Source: DASQJL01 sp035689165
GTDB lineage: Bacteria > Eisenbacteria > RBG-16-71-46 > SZUA-252
Direction of reading: 5' to 3'
Assembly (NCBI GenBank): GCA_035689165.1
Contig: DASSLZ010000122.1
Coordinates: 1 to 9,517 of the forward strand
DNA: 9,517 nt
The number at the start of each line of letters is the position of its first letter. Positions within the stretch are counted from its first letter, which is position 1. Below the pieces are notes generated by a model that was given only the letters and a program-made list of their open reading frames with translations, did no database searches and was not told where the DNA came from. Positions 1 to 5,636 of this stretch are shown here, one piece after another. Both the position numbers and the translations under genes were made by a program.

Positions 1-322
1 CCGCGCCCAGGAAGCCGCTCGAATCCAGCCGGGCCAGGATCTCCCGGTGCAGCCCCGCAGCCTCCCGGGTGTTGCCTGTCGCCCGGAGCGCCTCGGCCAG
101 CATGCTGAGCGCCTGCTCCCGGTTCGACTCATCGGGCGCCGCCTCGGCCGCCGCGGGGGGAGCCGCGGTGTGCGCCTCGCGCGCGGGCGCCGACGCGGCC
201 ACCATCTCGCCGCCGGGGCGGCGGATCCGGATGGTCGAAAACCAGCGGCGCACCTCGACCTCGGCCAGGTCCTCCTCGCGCATGAGCTTCACCAGCTCGG
301 TGATCTGCCTGCGAAGGTTCAT
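1..322 (-). CDS. accB: Probable biotin carboxyl carrier protein of acetyl-CoA carboxylase, N-terminal part (runs off window)
   Basis: My own translation of the minus strand from an ATG at 322 stays open to base 1, giving 107 residues with no stop. The first 40 residues (start MNLRRQITELVKLMREEDLA, then EVEVRRW and IRIRR) closely resemble the N-terminal helix-strand of AccB, the biotin carrier that shuttles carboxyl groups in fatty-acid synthesis. An Ala/Pro-rich linker follows at about 41-63. From about residue 66 to the edge there is a Leu/Ala/Arg-rich, probably helical stretch where AccB usually begins its biotinyl domain; no biotinylation motif is inside the window. The ATG overlaps the aroQ stop (ATGA), with GAGGA about 8 nt upstream, so it should be coupled to aroQ. 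An accB downstream of aroQ is a common bacterial arrangement. The identification rests on the N-terminus and context only. Confidence 0.6.
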   Translation of the reverse strand, partial: MNLRRQITELVKLMREEDLAEVEVRRWFSTIRIRRPGGEMVAASAPAREAHTAAPPAAAEAAPDESNREQALSMLAEALRATGNTREAAGLHREILARLDSSGFLGA

Positions 323-792
323 CGCCCGTATCCTCGTCCTCGCTTGCCGGCGCGGAGCAGCGCGTCGAGGGCCCGAAGGCCCAGCTCGTAGCTCATGGCG
401 CCCAGTCCCATGATCACGCCGCGCACGGCGGAGCCGGTGAGGCTGGTCTGCCGCTCCCGCTCGCGCGCGTAGAGATTGGTGAGGTGCACTTCGACGACCG
501 GGATCGTAACCGAGCGGAGCGCGTCGGCGAGCGCCAGGCTGGTGTGCGTGAACGCCGCGGGGTTCAGCAGGCAGCCGTCCGCCTCGTCCATCGCGATCGT
601 CAGGCGGTCGATCAGCGCTCCCTCGTGGTTGGTCTGGAAGCTGGTGACGTTCAGGTTCAGCTCCTCGCCCAGCGCGGCGAGCCGCTTGTCGATGGCCGCG
701 AGCGCGTTCTTGCCGTAGAGCTCGGGTTCGCGGCGTCCCAGAAGACCCAGGTTCGGTCCGTGGAGCACCCAGACGTCCCGCGTTCCCGCCAT
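319..792 (-). CDS. aroQ: Type II 3-dehydroquinate dehydratase
   Basis: Shikimate pathway step 3: dehydrates 3-dehydroquinate to 3-dehydroshikimate in the cytosol; type II enzymes are dodecamers using a Tyr/His mechanism. The 157-residue product is normal family length. Visible motifs: HGPNLGLLGRREPELYG (11-27), holding the lid Arg residues and catalytic Tyr26; FQTNHEGALIDRL (52-64); NPAAFTHTSLAL (77-88) with catalytic His83; VEVHLTNLYARE (100-111); and the C-terminal GVIMGLGAMSYELGL. The ATG at 792 is preferred over a TTG one codon earlier: it overlaps the upstream TPR gene's stop as TGATG and has a G-run just upstream. The stop overlaps the next gene as ATGA. It sits two genes after aroB, the preceding pathway enzyme. 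No key residue is missing. Confidence 0.95.
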   Translation of the reverse strand: MAGTRDVWVLHGPNLGLLGRREPELYGKNALAAIDKRLAALGEELNLNVTSFQTNHEGALIDRLTIAMDEADGCLLNPAAFTHTSLALADALRSVTIPVVEVHLTNLYARERERQTSLTGSAVRGVIMGLGAMSYELGLRALDALLRAGKRGRGYGR

Positions 793-1724
793 CAAGCCCC
801 CCCGCCCAGCCGGCGGAGCCAGTCCTCGAACGCCGAGCGATTCCCGCGCACCGGCTCGTCGGGCGGCGCCGGCGTGCTCGGCGCGCTCGGAGCCCGTCCG
901 GCCGAAGACCCGGGCGACGAGAACGCGGGCCGCGGCGGAGCGTCGGGCTCGGGGAGCGCGAGGTCGGGCGCGGGCGGCGAGACGTCGGACGGCGCGATGC
1001 CGGACGGCGGGAGGTCGGACGGAGCGATGCCGGACGACGCGACGTCGGACGCGGGAGCGCGGGACGCGGGAGGCGCGGGCGTGGCCATGGGGCGCTCGGG
1101 CATCGCCGGCGCGTCCAGGCTCAGCTCCTGGAAGCTCCGCGCGCGATCGCGATCGGATCCGGACGCGGCCGACTCCTCCCCGAAGGTCTCGATCGTCCGA
1201 AGTCCCAGGCCGAGCGCGGAGAGGTGCTCCTCTTCGCGCGGCAGGCGCACCGGGTGCCAGCCCAGGTCTCCCTGGCCGACGACCACGTCGGCGGGACAGA
1301 CGTCGGCGTACTCGCCCGAGGTGATCTGCTGGAGCGCGGTCTGGGATTCGAGATCGCCGGGATCGACGCGGCAGACGGCGCGGTAGAGCTCGACCGAGCG
1401 GGCGTGCCGCCCCTCGTGGGCCAGGATCCCCGCGAGCGCCTTCAGCGCGGAGACGTTCTCGCGATCGAGCGCGAGCGCCGCTTCGAACGAGGAACGCGCC
1501 TCGTTCAGGCGGCCATCGGCCAGATAGCAGCGGCCGAGGACGATCGCATCGCCGACCCCGTGTCCGGGCCGGTTCTGCCGCGCCTCGCAGAGGCGGATCG
1601 CCTCTTCGACGCGCCCCTCCTCGCGAAGGCGCTCGGCCAGCGGCAGATAGAGCGCGGTCGAGGGATCGCGCTCTACCATTTCTTCCAATCGTTTCGTACG
1701 GGTTTCGGCGAGTTGGTCGGGCAT
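792..1724 (-). CDS. Cytosolic TPR protein with disordered Pro/Ser-rich C-terminal half
   Basis: A 310-residue protein without signal peptide or membrane segment. Residues about 21-124 form three TPR-like helix pairs (for example around LPLAERLREEGRVEEAIRLC, then VLGRCYLADGRLNEARSSFE), the usual protein-docking scaffold. A Cys-containing segment follows (about 138-175, with ADVCPADVVVG), then a long Ala/Pro/Ser/Asp-rich region (about 200-295) that includes a decapeptide repeat. The protein ends in a charged amphipathic stretch, AFEDWLRRLGGGA, which may be a short binding helix. The ATG at 1724 was chosen because it lies 13 nt after the aroB stop and has GGGGAG just upstream; an in-frame ATG at 1928 would run 190 nt into aroB. 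The stop overlaps the aroQ start. I do not recognise a specific function. Its position between two shikimate genes says it is co-expressed with them, not that it acts in that pathway. Confidence 0.85.
   Translation of the reverse strand: MPDQLAETRTKRLEEMVERDPSTALYLPLAERLREEGRVEEAIRLCEARQNRPGHGVGDAIVLGRCYLADGRLNEARSSFEAALALDRENVSALKALAGILAHEGRHARSVELYRAVCRVDPGDLESQTALQQITSGEYADVCPADVVVGQGDLGWHPVRLPREEEHLSALGLGLRTIETFGEESAASGSDRDRARSFQELSLDAPAMPERPMATPAPPASRAPASDVASSGIAPSDLPPSGIAPSDVSPPAPDLALPEPDAPPRPAFSSPGSSAGRAPSAPSTPAPPDEPVRGNRSAFEDWLRRLGGGA
981..1050 (-). repeat. 30-bp tandem repeat, 2.3 copies, coding for a decapeptide
   Basis: Units at 981-1010 and 1011-1040, plus the first 10 bases of a third (1041-1050), differ by only a few substitutions. 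In frame it encodes consecutive decapeptides of the form SGIAPSDLPP / SGIAPSDVSP in the disordered half of the TPR protein. The period is a multiple of three, so copy-number change would keep the frame. It looks like slippage-driven expansion of a linker. Confidence 0.85.
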
Positions 1725-1737
1725 GGTCTCCCCACGC

Positions 1738-2937
1738 TCAGGATCGCATGACGAGGCTTTCGACGACGCGCCGAAGGGAGGTAAGCGACGACAACTCAAA
1801 TATTTCGGCGCTGCCGATCGCGGGGCACAATACCACTCGGAGACGCGTCCGTCCACGCTTCTTGTCCCTCGCGAGCGCATTCCAGAAGCGCTCGCCGGGA
1901 AAACGCGGGAGCCGGGTCGGGAGCCCAAGCCTGGCGATCAGCCGCTCGGTCTCCTGCGCGTCGACCGGATCGAGTCCCGCGTGGAGCACGCTCATCCGGA
2001 GCGCGGCCACCATGCCCACGGCGACCGCCTCCCCATGCTGGTAGAGACGGTAGCCGCCCGCCGCTTCGAGCGAGTGGCCGACGGTGTGGCCGAAGTTGAG
2101 CTCGCGGCGAAGCCCCGTGTCGCGCTCGTCCTGCTCGACGTACCACGCCTTGGTGGCCGCGCATTCGCGCAGGATCGGCGCCAGGGAGGCGGCGGCCGCG
2201 TCGCGGGCCGCGCGCTTGCCCGCGAGCGACTCGGCGATGGCGTCGAGGCGGCGCAGGATCGCCGGCCGGCGGATCATCCCCATCTTGACCACCTCCGCCA
2301 GCCCCGAACGGAAGGCGCGGCCCGGGAGCGTGGCGAGCGCTTCGGGGTCGGCGAAGACGGCGCGCGGCTGGTGGAAGGCGCCGAGGAGGTTCTTCCCCGC
2401 GGCCAGGTTCACGCCGGTCTTCCCCCCGATCGCCGCGTCGGCCTGCGCCAGGGTGGTCGTGGGAAAGGCGATCCACGGAAGCCCGCGCGTGTAGGCCGCG
2501 GCGGCGAATCCCGCCGTGTCGGAGACGACGCCGCCACCCAGCGCCACGACCACCGCCTCGCGTGTCAGGCCCGCGCGCGCCCATCCCTCGGCCAGTACCT
2601 GCACGGTCTCGAACCGCTTCGATCCCTCGCCCGGAGCGATCGTGGTCCGGACGACGCGGAATCCGGCGCGGCGGAGCGAGGCCTCGACCCGGGCACCGTA
2701 GAGGCGCGCGACCGTGCGATCGGTCACCAGCGCCACGCTCCGCCCGCGGGCCCCGGCGCGTCCACCCCGCGCGCGCCGCGCGCGCCCGCGCGGTTCTTCG
2801 AGGGCCGCGCGCACGCACGCGCCGGCGCGCGCGAGCAGCCCGCGCTCGACGCGCACCACGTACGACGACGCGGCGCCGCGCACGCGGACGCGGATCGCGC
2901 GGGATTTCGATCGGGATGAAGGGGAGCGGACCGACAT
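1738..2937 (-). CDS. aroB: 3-dehydroquinate synthase
   Basis: Second step of the shikimate pathway: cyclises DAHP to 3-dehydroquinate with NAD and a divalent metal (Zn or Co), in the cytosol. Visible motifs: the nucleotide-binding GGGVVSDTAGFAAAAYTRG (134-152) and PTTTLAQADAAIGGKTGVNL (159-178); metal ligands expected at Glu215 (AEVVKMG), His284 (ELNFGHTVGHSLE) and His301 (HGEAVAVGM); and the C-terminal DKKRGRTRLRVVL. At 399 residues it is somewhat longer than the usual 350-370. The excess comes from an Arg/Ser-rich N-terminus and an Arg/Gly-rich insertion at about 48-66. The ATG at 2937 has no clear Shine-Dalgarno site; a later start would cut into the conserved fold. It lies 55 nt after the HtrA-like gene and 13 nt before the TPR gene, so it probably heads or continues the aroB-TPR-aroQ-accB unit. 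Confidence 0.95.
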   Translation of the reverse strand: MSVRSPSSRSKSRAIRVRVRGAASSYVVRVERGLLARAGACVRAALEEPRGRARRARGGRAGARGRSVALVTDRTVARLYGARVEASLRRAGFRVVRTTIAPGEGSKRFETVQVLAEGWARAGLTREAVVVALGGGVVSDTAGFAAAAYTRGLPWIAFPTTTLAQADAAIGGKTGVNLAAGKNLLGAFHQPRAVFADPEALATLPGRAFRSGLAEVVKMGMIRRPAILRRLDAIAESLAGKRAARDAAAASLAPILRECAATKAWYVEQDERDTGLRRELNFGHTVGHSLEAAGGYRLYQHGEAVAVGMVAALRMSVLHAGLDPVDAQETERLIARLGLPTRLPRFPGERFWNALARDKKRGRTRLRVVLCPAIGSAEIFELSSLTSLRRVVESLVMRS

Positions 2938-2992
2938 GGACGGTCGCAGGCTAGCACACGCCGCGGGGAGACTTCACCAAACGCCGCGAAAT

Positions 2993-4210
2993 CTAGCGAT
3001 TCTGGCCCAGCGAATCGGACGCTTCCATCCCCCGGAGGCGCTCTTCCAGGGCCCGCTGTTCCTCGCGCAGCTTGAGCAGGTGCTCCCGAAGCGCCTTCTT
3101 GTCGGCGGCGTTCAGGGCGGGCGGCGCCTCGGAGCGCGCCGCTCCCTGCGGGCGGGGGCCGGTGATGTTGGAGCCCACGACGATGCGGAGCGGAAGGATC
3201 TCGGCGTCGCGCAGGATGGTCACCTCGGTGTCGTACCCGGGACGCAGCGTGGCGACCATGGAGACCAGCTCCTCCGCGGAGCGCACTTCCTGGCCGTCCA
3301 TCGCGAGGATGTGGTCCCCGACGCGGACGCCCGCGACGGCGGCCGGACTCCCGGCGATCACGTCGTCGACGCGCACGCCGAGCGTGTCCTCGGGAGACAC
3401 CGGGCCCCGCTTCAACCGGATGCCCAGGAAGCCGCGCTGCACGGTGCCGTGCTCGCCCAGATCGGCGACGATCCGCTCCACCTGATCCACCGGAACGGCG
3501 AGGAGCACCCCGCCGGTCGGGGGCCTTCCCGGCCGCTCGGGATCGCCGACGCGCGAGCTCTCGCCGGCGTTGGGACCCTGGAGCCCGCGGCCCACGACCA
3601 GCGCCACCCACTCGCCGTCCTCGTTCACGACGGCGCCGCCGGCCGAGGCCGGGTAGCCGGGCGCGTCGATCTCGATCACGTCGCCCGAGTAGGGAAAGTC
3701 CACCCGCTCGCCGCGGCCGACGACCTGTCCGATCGCGGCCTGCGGGCGGGACACGGTGATGTTCGAGATGACCGCCACCCAGGTGCCGACCGCGAGCGAT
3801 TGCGGAGCCGCGCGGCGGAGCGTGTGGAGGACCGGCTCTTCCAGCCGGAACACGGCGAGGTTCGACTGGCGGTCCACGCCGCGCAGGACGGCGCGGCGCT
3901 CGACGCCGCCGCCCAGCATCACGTGCACGTCGCCGTTGGGGAAGGCGAGGCCGGCGGTGGTGACGATGTCGCGCTCGTTGGTGGCGACGCCGGTGCCGAT
4001 CAGGCGCTTGCGCTTCACGCCCGCGGGCGCGCTGTGCTGCGCCTCGGGAACGGCGACGATGGTCAGGATGGAAGCCTGGAGCGAGTCGAGCACGCCCAGG
4101 AAGGGGCTCGATTCGGGGCGGAGCGGGCCGGGCGCGGCGGAGGCGGCGGCGCCCCCGAGGAACGGCGCGGCGAGAATTGCGAGTCCCGCCGCGGCGGCGC
4201 GGAGCTTCAT
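2993..4210 (-). CDS. Secreted HtrA/DegS-like PDZ pseudoprotease
   Basis: 405 residues: signal peptide (1-25, hydrophobic core then ASA before the likely cut), a trypsin-like HtrA domain (about 35-250), one PDZ domain (about 258-345, carboxylate-binding loop RGFLGI), and a charged C-terminal coiled coil (about 369-395). My hand alignment to DegP is gap-free over the catalytic blocks and shows all three catalytic positions replaced. The His position is Gly87 (VTTAGLA against VTNNHVV), the Asp position is Asn117 (QSNLAV against RSDIAL), and the Ser position is Ala190 (ASAGGAVVN against GNSGGALVN). It should therefore not be a peptidase; a scaffold, sensor or chaperone role is inferred. The start at 4210 is chosen for the signal peptide; an in-frame ATG at 4258 would overlap the anti-sigma gene and bury the signal. 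No strong ribosome-binding site is visible. It lies 25 nt after the anti-sigma gene, as expected for one operon. Confidence 0.88.
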   Translation of the reverse strand: MKLRAAAAGLAILAAPFLGGAAASAAPGPLRPESSPFLGVLDSLQASILTIVAVPEAQHSAPAGVKRKRLIGTGVATNERDIVTTAGLAFPNGDVHVMLGGGVERRAVLRGVDRQSNLAVFRLEEPVLHTLRRAAPQSLAVGTWVAVISNITVSRPQAAIGQVVGRGERVDFPYSGDVIEIDAPGYPASAGGAVVNEDGEWVALVVGRGLQGPNAGESSRVGDPERPGRPPTGGVLLAVPVDQVERIVADLGEHGTVQRGFLGIRLKRGPVSPEDTLGVRVDDVIAGSPAAVAGVRVGDHILAMDGQEVRSAEELVSMVATLRPGYDTEVTILRDAEILPLRIVVGSNITGPRPQGAARSEAPPALNAADKKALREHLLKLREEQRALEERLRGMEASDSLGQNR

Positions 4211-4235
4211 CGCGGCGCTAGGCCCGGTGCTTCGA

Positions 4236-4949
4236 TCAGAACGTGATGTACACGTCATCGGTGGTGCGACCCGAGACGGGCACGATCGAGTGAACTCCGT
4301 CTTCCCCGGAGCGATTCAGGTAGAACTGATCCAGGATGTACTCGTCCTGGTACGGGGCGTTGATCCGGGCGGAGTCGGCCGATCCCGACGCGGCGGCCGT
4401 TCCTTCCAGCGCGGCCGGAACGGAGCCCGTGCGGGACGGCGCCACGCGCGCGGGCGTGGGAGCGGAAGCGACCACGTCGCCGGCGGGAGCCGCGGGCGTC
4501 GTGACGGCGCTCGAGGGAGCCGGAACGTTGGAGGTCGCGGTCTGTTCGGTCTTGGGAGTCGTGCCCGCGATCTTGCTGCCGCCGTTGGGAGCCGCGTCCT
4601 GGCCGGGGTTCACGAGCAGGAACGCGATCCAGAGCGCGCAACCCGCGGCGCCGGCCAGGAACACCGGACGGAGCCGCGCCGGGGCGAGATGCTCCGAAAT
4701 CCACTCGATCAGGCCGGGGCGCATGGCTTCGCCCGAACGGATGCGATCCATGATCTCTTCCTCGAACGCGGGACCCGTCTCATAGGACGGGAGCGTGCTC
4801 AGGAGATCCACCGTGACGCGCAGCTCCTGCACCGCGGCCGAGCAGCGCGCGCATTCCTCCAGATGACTCTCGAGGGAAAGGCGCTCCCTCTGGCTCAGCT
4901 CGTCTTCGACGAACGACGAGAAGAGATGTTCCGCGGACCGGCAGTTCAT
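4236..4949 (-). CDS. Transmembrane anti-sigma factor with zinc-finger (ZAS) domain
   Basis: 237 residues. The N-terminal domain has the zinc-binding anti-sigma pattern His29-x3-Cys33-x2-Cys36 (SHLEECARC), with Cys3 and His8 as possible further ligands. Such domains bind and hold an ECF sigma factor in the cytoplasm. A single membrane helix spans about 93-113 (VFLAGAAGCALWIAFLLV). An Ala/Pro/Thr-rich linker (about 115-190) and a more complex C-terminal segment (about 195-237) follow, predicted outside the membrane. The chain ends DDVYITF, a hydrophobic-x-hydrophobic C-terminus that could be a PDZ ligand. The ATG overlaps the sigma gene stop (ATGA), with GGAGG 4 nt upstream inside the sigma gene: translational coupling that keeps the pair in ratio. 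The stimulus is unknown. Confidence 0.9.
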   Translation of the reverse strand: MNCRSAEHLFSSFVEDELSQRERLSLESHLEECARCSAAVQELRVTVDLLSTLPSYETGPAFEEEIMDRIRSGEAMRPGLIEWISEHLAPARLRPVFLAGAAGCALWIAFLLVNPGQDAAPNGGSKIAGTTPKTEQTATSNVPAPSSAVTTPAAPAGDVVASAPTPARVAPSRTGSVPAALEGTAAASGSADSARINAPYQDEYILDQFYLNRSGEDGVHSIVPVSGRTTDDVYITF

Positions 4950-5572
4950 ACGTCCTCCAGTTTCAAGTAGGGCTTGAGCCGTTCCTTGAGCATCAGTCGC
5001 GCGCGGTTGATCCGCGATCGCACGGTCCCGCCGGGGATGCGGAGGATCTCGCCGACTTCCTCGTAGCTGAGTCCTTCCACGTCCCGGAGCACGACCGCCT
5101 CGCGATAGCGCGGGGGGATTTTGCGAAGCGCCTCGGCGACCTTGTTCTGTATTTCACGCGCATTCAGATCCGCGTCGGGCAGCGGCTTCCAGTCGGGGAA
5201 CGGGAGCCCCTGCCCGCCGGACTCCTCGTCCATGGCGTCCAGGCTGTACGTGCCGCGGTGCCTTACCCTGCTCCGGATCTCGTTCTTCGTGAGATTGACG
5301 GCGATCGTGAAGATCCACGTCGAGAACTTGCCGCTCTTGCGGTAGCGCTCCTTGTTGCGGAAGACGCGGAGGAAGACCTCCTGCGCGATCTCCTCGGCCC
5401 GGTCCCGGTCGTTGATGAACCGACAGACCAGATTCATGATTCGAGAGCGGTAACGCTGCACGAGGGTGCGGAAGGCCGCCTCGGAGCCTTGGGCACACCG
5501 CTCCATGACGTCTTCATCGCTGAGCTCGGCGAGAGGGTCGAGCTTTTTCAATCGCAAGGACTCGATGGGCAC
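4946..5572 (-). CDS. ECF-family RNA polymerase sigma factor (RpoE-like)
   Basis: 208 residues with the two-domain ECF layout. Region 2 (about 32-102) contains DRDRAEEIAQEVFLRVFRN and the -10-recognition segment around KFSTWIFTIAVNLTKNEIRS. A linker of about 40 residues comes next. Region 4 (about 142-200) has KIPPRYREAVVLRDVEGLSY and a helix-turn-helix, EEVGEILRIPGGTVRSRINR, for the -35 element. There is no sigma 1.1 or region 3, as usual for ECF. The start is a GTG at 5572 with GGAG 8 nt upstream. The gene is 64 nt after the TPR gene stop and overlaps its anti-sigma factor by 4 nt. Together with the HtrA-like gene it forms an envelope-stress-type module. I could not find a convincing autoregulatory ECF promoter in the 64-nt gap. 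Confidence 0.95.
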   Translation of the reverse strand: MPIESLRLKKLDPLAELSDEDVMERCAQGSEAAFRTLVQRYRSRIMNLVCRFINDRDRAEEIAQEVFLRVFRNKERYRKSGKFSTWIFTIAVNLTKNEIRSRVRHRGTYSLDAMDEESGGQGLPFPDWKPLPDADLNAREIQNKVAEALRKIPPRYREAVVLRDVEGLSYEEVGEILRIPGGTVRSRINRARLMLKERLKPYLKLEDV

Positions 5573-5603
5573 GTTCGGCTCCGGACTAGCCCTAGGTACC
5601 CCG

Positions 5604-5635
5604 CCCCGGGAGGGCAGGTTCCTGCATTCCCGGGG
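5604..5635 (-). terminator. GC-rich hairpin after the TPR gene stop (no U-tract)
   Basis: A perfect 8-bp outer stem (CCCCGGGA with TCCCGGGG) encloses a short mismatch and an inner inverted repeat, GCAGG-TT-CCTGC. It begins 1 nt after the TAA of the TPR gene and ends 31 nt before the sigma factor start. No T-run follows on the minus strand, so it is not a canonical intrinsic terminator. It could block 3' exonucleases, act as a weak terminator, or be an operator at the head of the sigma operon. Confidence 0.45.
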
Positions 5636-5636
5636 G

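Noticed and set aside
792..1928. Upstream start (1928) for the TPR gene
   Set aside because: It would overlap aroB by 190 nt and add 68 residues with no TPR character. The ATG at 1724 has a good ribosome-binding site and normal spacing.
2938..2992. Extended -10 (TGC TAGCCT) and an 8-nt direct repeat (ACGCCGCG at 2958 and 2981) before aroB
   Set aside because: There is no -35 at acceptable spacing and the leader would be only a few bases; the direct repeat is easily explained by base composition.
1723..4246. Long plus-strand open frames (1723-2919 and 2714-4246) opposite aroB and the HtrA-like gene
   Set aside because: Both are antisense shadows with Arg/Gly/Ala-biased products; the opposite strand holds clear AroB and PDZ-protein motifs.
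4211..4258. Upstream ATG (4258) for the HtrA-like gene
   Set aside because: It would overlap the anti-sigma gene and place 16 polar residues before an otherwise standard signal peptide.
5573..5636. Autoregulatory ECF promoter with a GGAACC -35 before the sigma gene
   Set aside because: GGAACC is present on the minus strand, but it is part of the inverted repeat and no plausible -10 element lies 15-18 nt downstream.
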